Shown one piece after another: positions 27,332 to 35,975 of a stretch of DNA of 64,000 nt; the stretch's first letter is position 1; every line of letters begins with the position of its first letter. The notes below the pieces were generated by a model. The model was given only the letters and a program-made list of their open reading frames with translations, ran no database searches and was not told the origin of the DNA. The translations under genes were made by a program, and so were the position numbers. The stretch comes from an uncultured Anaerolineae bacterium. GTDB lineage: Bacteria; Chloroflexota; Anaerolineae; Anaerolineales; Villigracilaceae. The stretch is taken from the NCBI GenBank assembly GCA_903875215.1, contig CAIQVH010000033.1, positions 1 through 64,000 on the forward strand, in the 5' to 3' direction.

Positions 27332-28087
27332 ATGGTCATGCAAATGGAATCTGCCGGCATGCTGGAAGAATTCGTCACGTCACGCGCGCCGGAACTGCGT
27401 GAAAAGCTGGTCTTGCAGTCGGTGCCGCTGGTGCATTACCTGCTGGCGCGAATGGGACTGAACCAGGAACTGGGCAGCGACTACGAAGACCTGGCGCACC
27501 AGGGCCTGATTGGCCTGATCGAAGCGGTGGATCACTTTGACCCGCGCATGGGAGCCCGCTTCAGCACCTATGCCAGCCTGCGCATCCGCGGCAAAATTCT
27601 CGATTACCTGCGCACCTCCGACTGGATGCCGCGCGCGGCACGCAAACGGGCGCGTCTGATTCAGAAAACCATCAATACCCTGTGGTCTGAGAACCTGCGC
27701 GAGCCGACCGATGACGAAATCGCAGTCCGCCTGGGCCTCCACGTCGATGAAATTCAAAAGGGGTTGGCAGATGCCAACCGGGTGCTGGTTTCGCTCGATG
27801 CGCTGATGGAAACAGATGCAGGCCCTGAAGGTTCCCTGCACGAAAACCTGCGCGACGAAAAACAAGCCAACCCGGCAGATGTGGCCGAAGCTGGCAGCCT
27901 GATCGAACAAATGGGCAGCGCCCTGCTTAACCTGTCGGAGCGCGAACGGCTGATCCTGTCCCTGTACTACACCGACGAATTGACCTTCCGGGAGATCGGC
28001 AAAGTGCTCGAAATCACAGAATCGCGAGTCTGCCAGTTGCATGCGCGCGCGATCCTTTCTTTGAAAGCGATGATGAACCATGACTAA
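27332..28087 (+). CDS. fliA: Flagellar RNA polymerase sigma factor (sigma-28)
   Basis: 251 residues. Region 2 (DYEDLAHQGLIGLIEAVDHF, FSTYASLRIRGKILDYLRTS), region 3 and region 4 (LSERERLILSLYYTDELTFR, EIGKVLEITESRVCQLHARA) are all present. It directs class III flagellar transcription and should read the sigma-28 promoters found before flgM, fliC and fliS. The next gene begins 8 bp inside its end. Confidence 0.96.
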   Translation: MVMQMESAGMLEEFVTSRAPELREKLVLQSVPLVHYLLARMGLNQELGSDYEDLAHQGLIGLIEAVDHFDPRMGARFSTYASLRIRGKILDYLRTSDWMPRAARKRARLIQKTINTLWSENLREPTDDEIAVRLGLHVDEIQKGLADANRVLVSLDALMETDAGPEGSLHENLRDEKQANPADVAEAGSLIEQMGSALLNLSERERLILSLYYTDELTFREIGKVLEITESRVCQLHARAILSLKAMMNHD

Positions 28088-28502
28088 CATTCCCAGGGTT
28101 TCCCTCGAAGATTCGCTCTACGTCCTGCAGCTGGCGCGCGAAACCGCCCTGGCGCAAAATCGTCAGGCGCAAGCCCAGCGCATGCAGCCGGTCGTGGATG
28201 AAATGCGCACACTGGTCACCAGCACCGCTCCGTCCACTTCCACTCCACCCTCCACCGGCATGATGGGGCAGGCGGATTTCAAAACCCTGCTGAACGTTTC
28301 CCAGGCCCGTCTGAATCAGCCTACCACCGCCGATTCGACCACCGCCACCCTCGAGCGTAACCGCCTGATCGGAGCCATGGCCGAAGCCCAGATGTCGGAG
28401 TTGGAAATTGCCCGCCAGTTCAGCATGACGCGTGAAGAAGTGCAGCTGGTTTTGAACGTTCAACAGAAAAACAAAAGCTTCGCTGGAGAGAAAATTCGAT
28501 GA
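28080..28502 (+). CDS. Hypothetical protein after fliA with SwrB-like C-terminal HTH
   Basis: 140 residues. The first ~90 residues are helical then Ser/Thr/Pro-rich with no membrane segment. The C-terminal part (about 100-135, LIGAMAEAQMSELEIARQFS followed by MTREEVQLVLNVQ) looks like a short helix-turn-helix, similar in kind to the DUF6115 tail of SwrB-like proteins that follow sigD in Bacillus. It overlaps fliA by 8 bp and its TGA overlaps the flgF start, so it is translated with them. Function unknown. Confidence 0.75.
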   Translation: MTNIPRVSLEDSLYVLQLARETALAQNRQAQAQRMQPVVDEMRTLVTSTAPSTSTPPSTGMMGQADFKTLLNVSQARLNQPTTADSTTATLERNRLIGAMAEAQMSELEIARQFSMTREEVQLVLNVQQKNKSFAGEKIR

Positions 28503-29257
28503 TCAAGGGACTTTATTCAGCCGTATCCGCCATGGTGATGAATTCTTCGCGCCAGCAGGTTCTCAGCCATGATATTGCCAACCTGGAAACGCCCGGTTTC
28601 AAGCAAATCCTGTCCTCGGCGCAGGCCTTCATGCAACAGCAGGCTGTTTACTCGCCGGAAAAAAACGCCAGCAACTCGATTGAATATCTCGGCTTGCTCG
28701 GCCTCGGCACGCAAACCGGCGCGGAATATATTGACTTTGCGCAGGGCGCGCTTCAGAACACCGGCAACCCGCTGGATCTGGCCTTACAAGGCAACGGATT
28801 TTTCACCGTCAAAACTCCCGATGGCAATCGCTACACGCGCGACGGGCGTTTCCTGCGCGATGCCCAGAACAACCTGGTCAATGTGGACGGTTTCCAGGTG
28901 CTCAATGCAACCGGCCAGCCGATTCAGTTGCCCGCCGGGGAAGTCTCCGTCGCGGCGGATGGCACGCTCAGCGTCAACGGTACCGCAGCCGGTCAGCTGG
29001 GAATCAGTGTGTTTTCAAACCCGGAAACGGAACTCAAACATACGGGTGGGAATCTTTTCAGCGGCCCGGCCGCCTCCACTGGCACAGAGAAACCAAGCGT
29101 TGCCAAGGGGTATCTCGAAGCCTCCAACGCCAATCCCTCGCTGCTGATGACGCAGTTGGTGGAAGTAGCCCGCTCGTACGAAGCCGCCCAGAAGATGGTA
29201 CAAAACCAAGATGAATTGCTGGGCAAGACCATCGCCTCGCTCGGCCGTATTGGCTAG
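28499..29257 (+). CDS. flgF: Flagellar rod protein, FlgF type
   Basis: 252 residues. Starts MIKGLYSAVSAMVMNSSRQQ and has HDIANLETPGFKQ, the flagellar rod/hook N-terminal motif; the C-terminus LVEVARSYEAAQKMVQNQDE is the matching coiled coil. Exported without cleavable signal. Start codon overlaps the previous stop (ATGA). It could also be named a FlhO-like rod protein. Confidence 0.88.
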   Translation: MIKGLYSAVSAMVMNSSRQQVLSHDIANLETPGFKQILSSAQAFMQQQAVYSPEKNASNSIEYLGLLGLGTQTGAEYIDFAQGALQNTGNPLDLALQGNGFFTVKTPDGNRYTRDGRFLRDAQNNLVNVDGFQVLNATGQPIQLPAGEVSVAADGTLSVNGTAAGQLGISVFSNPETELKHTGGNLFSGPAASTGTEKPSVAKGYLEASNANPSLLMTQLVEVARSYEAAQKMVQNQDELLGKTIASLGRIG

Positions 29258-29272
29258 AAAAGGATATTTTCC

Positions 29273-30016
29273 ATGTCTTCTTCCCTTTTTCACACCCTCA
29301 ACATTTCCCGCCAGGATATCCTCAGCCGTTTAACCGACCTGGATGTGACCAGCAACAACCTGGCCAATCTTAACACCGCCGGGTTCAAGGCCAGCCGCTC
29401 CAATTTTCAGGAGATGCTCAACCAGCAAATCAATGCTGGTACGCAGTTGAGCAGCACCCAGATGCTAGATACCCAGGGTACCCTGCGCGATTCGACCAAC
29501 CCGTTTGACTGGGCCATCCAGGGCGAGGGCTTTTTCAGCGTGACCCTGCCCGATGGCACCAAAGGGTATACCCGCGACGGCCAGTTCAGCCTGGATGCAG
29601 ATCGCAAACTGGTCACCGCCAGCGGGTATCCTCTGGTCTGGACGGGAACAATCCCCGAGGGGGCTACCAATCTCAGCATCAGCGCCGAGGGGATCGTCAC
29701 CGGCCAGGATGCGCAGGGCGCCAGCCTCAATATTGGCACAGTTCAACTGGCGCGCTTTGCCAATCCCAGCGGCCTGACCAGCCGCGGTGACAACGTCTGG
29801 CTGGCTTCGGAGGCTTCCGGCCCGGTTCAGACCGGCGCTCCCGGCTCCGCCAACTTTGGTACTGTCAGCCCTTACCGGGTGGAACAATCCAGCATCGAGC
29901 TGACCCAGGAAATGACCCATCTACTCACCCTGCAGCGCTCCTTCAGCATGTCCATGCGCGCCTTCCAGCAGACCGATACCATGATTTCCCAGGCAATCAA
30001 TCTGCGCAAGGCATAA
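29273..30016 (+). CDS. flgG: Flagellar distal rod protein, FlgG type
   Basis: 247 residues. LDVTSNNLANLNTAGFKASR at the N-terminus, GEGFFSVTLPDGTKGYTRDG in the middle and IELTQEMTHLLTLQRSFSMS at the end match FlgG. The distal rod joins the proximal rod to the hook. The gene follows flgF; its last codons overlap the sigma-28 promoter of flgM. Confidence 0.88.
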   Translation: MSSSLFHTLNISRQDILSRLTDLDVTSNNLANLNTAGFKASRSNFQEMLNQQINAGTQLSSTQMLDTQGTLRDSTNPFDWAIQGEGFFSVTLPDGTKGYTRDGQFSLDADRKLVTASGYPLVWTGTIPEGATNLSISAEGIVTGQDAQGASLNIGTVQLARFANPSGLTSRGDNVWLASEASGPVQTGAPGSANFGTVSPYRVEQSSIELTQEMTHLLTLQRSFSMSMRAFQQTDTMISQAINLRKA

Positions 30017-30040
30017 TGTTTTTACAATTTCGGCCGATAA
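30014..30040 (+). promoter_or_regulatory. Sigma-28 promoter of flgM
   Basis: TAATGTTT (30014-30021), 11-bp spacer, GCCGATAA (30033-30040). The -10 matches the sigma-28 consensus at all eight positions and the -35 at seven of eight, with exact spacing. It overlaps the flgG stop codon and drives flgM-flgN-flgK-flgL and probably csrA. Confidence 0.88.
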
Positions 30041-30081
30041 TGAAAGTGTGAAAACATTTACCCGGCAGGAGGATTTGACTT

Positions 30082-30378
30082 ATGAAGATTGAAAATAGTG
30101 GCATCCAGGCACTCAACACCCGCCCGGCTGAGACCCCTACCCGCATCGCCAAAAAAGAGGCCCGCAAGGACGTAAACGCGCTGCAGACCGGCCAGGATAA
30201 AGCCGAAATGTCTGAAAACGCGCGTCTGCTGGCCAGGGCTCGCACCGAGCTTGGCAATGTGGAAGAAACCAGCCCCGAAAGGCTGGAATCACTCCGTCAG
30301 GAAATCCAAAGCGGAGAATATACGGTGCAAGTCAACGAGCTCGCCAGAAAACTGGTGGCGAAGTTCTATCAAAAATGA
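30082..30378 (+). CDS. flgM: Anti-sigma-28 factor FlgM
   Basis: 98 residues. The C-terminal RLESLRQEIQSGEYTVQVNE plus LARKLV region is the sigma-28-binding segment of FlgM. It keeps FliA inactive until the hook is finished and FlgM is exported. SD AGGAGG is present. Being under its own sigma-28 promoter gives the usual negative feedback. Confidence 0.92.
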   Translation: MKIENSGIQALNTRPAETPTRIAKKEARKDVNALQTGQDKAEMSENARLLARARTELGNVEETSPERLESLRQEIQSGEYTVQVNELARKLVAKFYQK

Positions 30379-30401
30379 GCTAAACCGCGAGGACTGCCGC
30401 A

Positions 30402-30917
30402 ATGGGTAAAGAAAATTTCACAACCAATCGCCTGGCTTTGGAAGAAATCCTGGTCCGCCAGTTTCGCGTCTTGCAAGAGATGATCGAGCTGACCAAAAAA
30501 GAACGCGCCTCCTTGTTGAATGATCCCAATCAGGTGCTGACCGTTGTCGAAGACAAGGAAGCTCTGCTCGACCACCTTGGTGTGCTCGAAGACAAATGCC
30601 GCAAAATCGTCCAAGACCTCTCGCTGGCGGTGGAACTGCGCTCCGAAGACACTTCCATCCAATCGCTGTTGCCTTTCTTCCAGCCGGATGAAGCCTACCG
30701 CATCAAGAACTTATCCGAAGGAATCTCCAGCCTGGCCAGCCAGGCTCGCGAATTGACCCGCGCCAACCAGGCGCTGGCCCTGTCCAAACTCGATTGGCTC
30801 AAGGCCACCCAGGCTTTTCTGATCAGTATCTTCCAGCCGGAAGCCGGCTACCGCTCGCCGAAAGGCGGCTCTGCCAGCCAGGAACCCGCCGGGCTGGGAG
30901 TTGAGATCCGCGTCTAA
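30402..30917 (+). CDS. flgN: Flagellar chaperone FlgN
   Basis: 171 residues, mostly helical, with QFRVLQEMIELTKKERASLL and VVEDKEALLDHLGVLEDKCR typical of FlgN. It holds FlgK and FlgL, encoded just downstream, before export. The tail is low-complexity (Gly/Ser/Pro). Confidence 0.85.
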   Translation: MGKENFTTNRLALEEILVRQFRVLQEMIELTKKERASLLNDPNQVLTVVEDKEALLDHLGVLEDKCRKIVQDLSLAVELRSEDTSIQSLLPFFQPDEAYRIKNLSEGISSLASQARELTRANQALALSKLDWLKATQAFLISIFQPEAGYRSPKGGSASQEPAGLGVEIRV

Positions 30918-30928
30918 GGACCCCGCTT

Positions 30929-32329
30929 ATGCCCACGCTTTCTTCCGGAATCTCCGTCGCCCTGCAGGCCGTCCTGACCCATTCACAGGTGTTGGAGATT
31001 ACCGAACATAACATCGCCAATGCCAGCACGCCCGGCTATCGCCGTCAGTCGGCCTTGCTGACCGCTGCGACTCCCTCCTCCATTACCGGATCCGATCATG
31101 GCCTGGGCGCGGGACAGCGGGGTGGGGGTGTGGCCATTGAACGCATTCAACGCTTTAATCTGGAATTTTTTGACGGCCGGTACCGCGCCGTTTCCGCCGA
31201 AACCAGCAACTGGGGAACGCAGAAGGAAATTCTCACCCAGCTGGAACCGATGCTGGCTGAAACGACCGAAGACGGCCTGCTCCCCAAGCTGGATCAATTC
31301 TGGGCTGGCTGGCAGGCCCTCGCCACTGATCCGACCAACACCGCCCTGCGCACCATGCTGCTCGACGACGCCACCTCCCTGACGAATGCTTTTAATCGCC
31401 GCTCAAGCCAGATTACCCAGCTGCGCGCCGACCAGAACCTGGTGGTGGGCAGCCAGGTGGACGAAATCAACGCCCTTGCCACCCAGGTGGCCCAATTCAA
31501 TGGCGAAATTTCCCGCGTTCTCTCGGTTGGCGAACAGCCCAACGACCTGATGGACAAACGCGACCTGGCCCTGGATCGTCTGGCTGAATTGACCGGTGCC
31601 GTTTCCTTTCCGCAGAAAAACGGTGAAGTGATGGTCTCGGTCGGTGGACATGTTTTGGTTGTCGGTCACGATGCGCTCAAATTGCATACCCAGGCCAACA
31701 CCACCGATACAAGCATCCTGGACGTGTACTGGGAAGACAACCAGAAACTCATTCCGCCCAGTGGAGAACTGAAGGGCACGCTCGAAGTCCGCGACCAGGT
31801 GCTCGCCAACCAGCTGAGTGGATTGAACACCCTGGCGCTCGGGCTGAAAACACAGGTCAACGATATCCACAAAACCGGCTTCGGCCTGAATAACGCCACC
31901 CAGATCGATTTTTTCACCGGCACCGGCGCCGGTGACCTGACGGTCAACCCTCTGCTCGATGCTGCCAGCATTGCTACCTCCGGAAGTCTCAGCCAACCCG
32001 GCAATAATACAATCGCGCTGCAGCTGGCCGGGCTGAAGACGGTCAAAGGCATGAAAACCGGCACGGCCACGATGAACGAGTATTACAACGCCCAGATTAC
32101 CGAACTGGGCTTCCTCACCAAACGGGCCTCCGATAATTCCTACCAGAACGGCCTGGTAGCCACAGCCCTCGGCGACCAGCGTGAATCGGTGGCCGGGGTA
32201 TCCCTGGACGAAGAAGCCGCCAACATGGCTCGCGCCCAAAAAGCCTACCAGGCCGCGGCCCGTGTCCTGACCGCCTACGATGAAATGCTCAATGTCATCA
32301 TCAACAACATGGGCCTGGTTGGACGATAA
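30929..32329 (+). CDS. flgK: Flagellar hook-associated protein 1 (FlgK)
   Basis: 466 residues. N-terminal VLEITEHNIANASTPGYRRQ and C-terminal SLDEEAANMARAQKAYQAAA (then RVLTAYDEMLNVII) are the family's coiled-coil ends. FlgK forms the hook-filament junction. A little short compared with many FlgK proteins, meaning a reduced central domain. 11 bp after flgN. Confidence 0.95.
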   Translation: MPTLSSGISVALQAVLTHSQVLEITEHNIANASTPGYRRQSALLTAATPSSITGSDHGLGAGQRGGGVAIERIQRFNLEFFDGRYRAVSAETSNWGTQKEILTQLEPMLAETTEDGLLPKLDQFWAGWQALATDPTNTALRTMLLDDATSLTNAFNRRSSQITQLRADQNLVVGSQVDEINALATQVAQFNGEISRVLSVGEQPNDLMDKRDLALDRLAELTGAVSFPQKNGEVMVSVGGHVLVVGHDALKLHTQANTTDTSILDVYWEDNQKLIPPSGELKGTLEVRDQVLANQLSGLNTLALGLKTQVNDIHKTGFGLNNATQIDFFTGTGAGDLTVNPLLDAASIATSGSLSQPGNNTIALQLAGLKTVKGMKTGTATMNEYYNAQITELGFLTKRASDNSYQNGLVATALGDQRESVAGVSLDEEAANMARAQKAYQAAARVLTAYDEMLNVIINNMGLVGR

Positions 32330-32347
32330 CGAGAATAAGGAGCTGGC

Positions 32348-33304
32348 ATGCGCATCACAAACCGGATGATGGTGGATAACGCCATCCAGAATATGGGTGA
32401 CAACCTGGAAAGAATGAGCAAATTGCAGGCGAAACTCTCCACCCAGAAGCAATTCCAGAACGCCTCCGACGACCCTGCCCGGGCTTCCGCCAGTCTGAGT
32501 CTGCGCTCCAACCTTCGCACGCTGGAAGCCTACGCCGACACCGCCGCGAACACCGAAAACTGGATGACCGCCACTGACAACGCCCTCGACCGCATGGAAG
32601 GAATTGCCACCCGTGCTTCGAACCTGATTCTGCGCGGCTTGAACGACTCGCTCTCGGCCAGTGAACGCGCCAACTCGCTCGGCACCGAAATGCAAACCCT
32701 GTTGAATGAAGCCGTGGAAGTGGGCAACACCTCAGTCAACAACCAGTTCATTTTCTCCGGATATCAGGTCAGTCAAAAAGCCTTCAGCCTGGCTGACGCC
32801 GCCGCTCAACTCCCCGATTACCAGGGGACTCTCTTTACTCCGCAGGTAGTCAGTTACAACGGCGATACCGGCAGCATGCAGCGCAGCCTGGGCCCCGATC
32901 AATCCGTCACCGTCAATGTGCGCGGTGATCAGGCCATTCTCGGCTTTCTGCAAAACCTGGTGCTGGCCGCCAATGCTCTGCGCCAGAACAATATCCGCAA
33001 CAGCAACGACCCGCAAAATGACCCGCTGACTTTGCAGACGGCTTTGAGTGGGTTACAATCATCGCTCAGCACGATGAACGAATATCGCACATCCAACGGT
33101 GCGCGGTTGCGTCAAGTCGAGTCGGCGTCAACTTTTCTGGAAACGGTTCAGATCGAAACGAAAAGCTTGCTCTCTCAAAAAGAAGATACCAACCTGGCGG
33201 AAGGAATTTCCCTGTTGACCAATCAACAGACCACCTATCAGGCGGTTTTGGAAGTCAGCCAGCGGGCAATCTCCACCCTCAGCCTTTTCGATTACCTGAG
33301 ATGA
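32348..33304 (+). CDS. flgL: Flagellar hook-associated protein 3 (FlgL)
   Basis: 318 residues, starting MRITNRMMVDNAIQNMGDNL, with SDDPARASASLSLRSNLRTL, and a flagellin-like C-terminus (AISTLSLFDYLR). Forms the second junction layer under the filament. 18 bp after flgK, and 75 bp before csrA. Confidence 0.95.
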   Translation: MRITNRMMVDNAIQNMGDNLERMSKLQAKLSTQKQFQNASDDPARASASLSLRSNLRTLEAYADTAANTENWMTATDNALDRMEGIATRASNLILRGLNDSLSASERANSLGTEMQTLLNEAVEVGNTSVNNQFIFSGYQVSQKAFSLADAAAQLPDYQGTLFTPQVVSYNGDTGSMQRSLGPDQSVTVNVRGDQAILGFLQNLVLAANALRQNNIRNSNDPQNDPLTLQTALSGLQSSLSTMNEYRTSNGARLRQVESASTFLETVQIETKSLLSQKEDTNLAEGISLLTNQQTTYQAVLEVSQRAISTLSLFDYLR

Positions 33305-33379
33305 TTCACCAGCCCCAGCCAACACGCCCTCAGACGCCGGTGTTCCTACTGAAAACCCAGGTTTGTGGAGTGTGTCCTC

Positions 33380-33661
33380 ATGTTAATCCTAACCCGCAAG
33401 GCAGACGAAAGCATCACAATCGGTGACTCAATTGTCATCACCGTCCTGGCCATCGAAGGTGAACGGGTCAAACTTGGCATCAGCGCCCCGCGCGAGATGC
33501 TCATCCTGCGCCAGGAAGTCTTTACCGCCGTTCAGGAGCAGGTGAAAATTCAAGAATTGCTGGCCGATAAAACTGAGATGGAAGCTTTTGAACAACTGCG
33601 ACAGCTACTGGCCTCCGAAACTGAAAAGGATACCGAAGAACCGAAGGCAGACGCCTCCTGA
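33380..33661 (+). CDS. csrA: Carbon storage regulator CsrA
   Basis: 93 residues from the ATG at 33380 (GGAGTG upstream). The start [20 protein letters not shown] and [20 protein letters not shown] contain the RNA-binding residues. CsrA binds GGA in hairpin loops of mRNA. The tail after about residue 65 is longer than in most CsrA. In Bacillus and relatives fliW lies next to csrA; here there is no room for it. The likely target is the fliC leader at 42128. Confidence 0.95.
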   Translation: MLILTRKADESITIGDSIVITVLAIEGERVKLGISAPREMLILRQEVFTAVQEQVKIQELLADKTEMEAFEQLRQLLASETEKDTEEPKADAS

Positions 33662-33690
33662 GCTTGTCCCGCCCATCCCGCAGCGTTTCG

Positions 33691-33727
33691 GTGCTTCTTT
33701 CGCCTAGAAAGAAGCACTTTCATTTTC
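33691..33727 (+). terminator. Intrinsic terminator after csrA
   Basis: Perfect 11-bp stem (GTGCTTCTTTC / GAAAGAAGCAC) with a 5-nt loop, followed by TTTCATTTT. It ends the flgM-csrA transcript and is followed 38 bp later by the cheA operator array. Confidence 0.85.
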
Positions 33728-33765
33728 CAAACCTGCCCACCGCGCAGGCCAGAATTAAATAAGAA

Positions 33766-33831
33766 TTTACCTGATTTTTGGCATCTCTTTACGGATGATT
33801 TACATAGAAAAGAGTGCCACTATGCTATCTT
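33766..33831 (+). promoter_or_regulatory. 11-bp direct-repeat operator array and -10 box of the cheA operon
   Basis: Pentamers at 33766 (TTTAC), 33777 (TTTGG), 33788 (TTTAC) and 33799 (TTTAC) are exactly 11 bp apart, and TATCTT starts at 33826, 27 bp after the start of the last repeat. This is the same layout as at fliR, flgC and the minus-strand operon. An alternative sigma-A reading, TTTACA (33799) - 16 bp - TATGCT (33821), is possible here. Confidence 0.72.
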
Positions 33832-33861
33832 TTAGCTGCGCAACAAAAGCAGATTCGGGCA

Positions 33862-35961
33862 ATGCCCATGCCAAATGGATACTCTATGAATATGGTTTTT
33901 GACATCAGCGAAGACGAATTGCCGATTTTTCTGGCTGAAGTGGATGAACATCTCCAGGTATTGGATGATGTCTTGATTCGCCTGGAAACGGAACATGGCG
34001 AACCCGAACTGGTTCAAACCGTCTTTCGTTCGGCGCACACCATCAAAGGCATGACCGGTATGATCGGCCATCTGCGTATGACGGACCTGACACATGCCCT
34101 CGAAAGCGTGCTGGATGGCGTGCGTAAAAACAGTATTCAGATTTCGACAGAACTGATTAACGTTTGCCTGGCCACAGTGGATGCTTTGCGCGAACTGCGC
34201 GAGGAGGTTGTCACTGCCCAGCCGAGCGTGATTGAAACCACCGATCTGATCCTGGCTCTTAAAAACTTGTTCGCTGAAACCCCGGAATCTGGAAAAACCG
34301 CTGCAAAGAACGAAACTCCGCCGACCACGCAACCATCTCCTGCTGCGCTGGCCGGTGCCCGGGGCATTCGGGTGCAGGCTAAAATCGATACCCACAGTAT
34401 GGCTTCTGCAGCGCGAGCCTTCCAGTTGCTGATGGTGCTTCAGGAAGCTGGCGATATTCGGGAAATGCAACCCACCCAGGAGCAAATTGAATTGGCCAGT
34501 TCGGTGGGAGATTTTTCTGCCGTAGTGGAGAGTGCCTGGTCGCTGGAGCAGTTGGGGGCTGCGCTGGCAAAGATCTCGGGTGTGGATGAAATCTTAATCG
34601 ATGGGCAACTCCTGACCAATACGGGATCCAATTCCAGCCGGGAGGAATCAGCCCCGGTTTCGCCTGAACCTGCCGAGAATCTTTCCGCCGTTGCGGGGCC
34701 GAATCCGACCGAATATGGACGCCGTGTCACGGATGTGGGTGGCCGACGGGGGGGGGAAGCGTATGGCGGGCGTAGTTCTGACCTGACCGTGCGCACGAAT
34801 GTCGAGCGGCTCGACAGCCTGATGAACCTGGTTGGAGAGTTGATTACCGACCGCAATCACTTGCATCAAATCCGTAGCCGACTGGCCATGGAAAGTGGCC
34901 TGAACGGAAATTTTGAGCAATTCTCCGAGACGGTCACCCACTTGGGACGCATTACCGACCAGCTGCAGGAGGAGGTCATGCGGATCCGCATGCTGCCGAT
35001 CGGGAATATTCTTAACAAATTCCCGCGCATGGTGCGCGATATGTCACAAAAAGTCGGCAAGGTGATCGACGTGGTCATTCATGGGGAAGATGTGGAGATG
35101 GATCGCTCGATGATTGAAGAAATCAATGATCCGCTGATCCATTTGATTCGCAATTCGGTTGACCATGGCATCGAAACCCCGCAGGTGCGCCTGGCGGCTG
35201 GCAAGCCAGAGCGTGGCACGATCACGCTGACGGCGCGCCACGAGCAGGGACGCATCATTATTACTGTCGAAGATGATGGCGGCGGGATTGATGGCGAAAA
35301 ACTGCGCCAGAGCGCTGTGCAAAAGGGCCTGATCACGGCCGAGGAAGCCGCCAGCCTGACGGATGAGCAATCCATTGATCTGATGTTCCTGGCCGGGCTT
35401 TCGACTGCCAAAAAGGTGACGGATATTTCTGGCCGCGGTGTGGGTCTGGATATTGTCAGTACCAATATCCAGCGCGTCAATGGTTCGATCCAGGTCGAGA
35501 CTCGGCTGGGGCAGGGTACCCGCTTTCAGATCATGTTGCCGCTTACCCTGGCAATTGTCCCCTCCTTGCTGGTGCGTGTGCAAGAATCCACTTTTGCGAT
35601 CCCTCTGGTGATGATTTCGGAAACTTTACGGCTTGAACCGGCCGGGATCAAGCAAGTCTCCGGCAACCCGGTGACTGTGTTGCGGGGTAGTGTGCTTTCG
35701 CTGATCAGCCTGGCCGATATTTTCCGGTTTTCCAAAGCGGACGAGTTCAAAAAGCATCTATTCGCGGTGGTCGTTCATTCTGGCAAACAACGCATCGGCC
35801 TGATCGTAGATGCCCTGCTGGGCGAAGAGGAAGTGGTCGTGAAGCCGTTGGGCGCATTCATTGGAGATATTCCCGGGGTTTCCAGCGCGGCGATTCTGGG
35901 GAATGGCCAGGTGGCGTTAATCGTGGATATTTTTGGCCTGTTCAAGCTGGCCGGGATCTGA
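33862..35961 (+). CDS. cheA: Chemotaxis histidine kinase CheA
   Basis: 699 residues if started at the ATG at 33862; the ATG at 33886 is equally possible, as neither has a clear Shine-Dalgarno. Order: Hpt domain with phosphorylated His59 (FRSAHTIKGMTG), a poorly conserved region (about 155-270) in the CheY/CheB docking position, dimerisation helix (RTNVERLDSLMNLVGELITD), ATPase domain (HLIRNSVDHGIE, DDGGGIDG, DISGRGVGLDIVSTNIQ) and CheW-like domain. It passes phosphate to CheY and CheB. First gene of the chemotaxis operon. Confidence 0.96.
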   Translation: MPMPNGYSMNMVFDISEDELPIFLAEVDEHLQVLDDVLIRLETEHGEPELVQTVFRSAHTIKGMTGMIGHLRMTDLTHALESVLDGVRKNSIQISTELINVCLATVDALRELREEVVTAQPSVIETTDLILALKNLFAETPESGKTAAKNETPPTTQPSPAALAGARGIRVQAKIDTHSMASAARAFQLLMVLQEAGDIREMQPTQEQIELASSVGDFSAVVESAWSLEQLGAALAKISGVDEILIDGQLLTNTGSNSSREESAPVSPEPAENLSAVAGPNPTEYGRRVTDVGGRRGGEAYGGRSSDLTVRTNVERLDSLMNLVGELITDRNHLHQIRSRLAMESGLNGNFEQFSETVTHLGRITDQLQEEVMRIRMLPIGNILNKFPRMVRDMSQKVGKVIDVVIHGEDVEMDRSMIEEINDPLIHLIRNSVDHGIETPQVRLAAGKPERGTITLTARHEQGRIIITVEDDGGGIDGEKLRQSAVQKGLITAEEAASLTDEQSIDLMFLAGLSTAKKVTDISGRGVGLDIVSTNIQRVNGSIQVETRLGQGTRFQIMLPLTLAIVPSLLVRVQESTFAIPLVMISETLRLEPAGIKQVSGNPVTVLRGSVLSLISLADIFRFSKADEFKKHLFAVVVHSGKQRIGLIVDALLGEEEVVVKPLGAFIGDIPGVSSAAILGNGQVALIVDIFGLFKLAGI

Positions 35962-35975
35962 GAAAGGTTCTGATT

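Noticed and set aside
31403-32695. 430-codon minus-strand open frame opposite flgK and flgL
   Set aside because: Antisense to two clear flagellar genes; composition odd and no Shine-Dalgarno or family motif.
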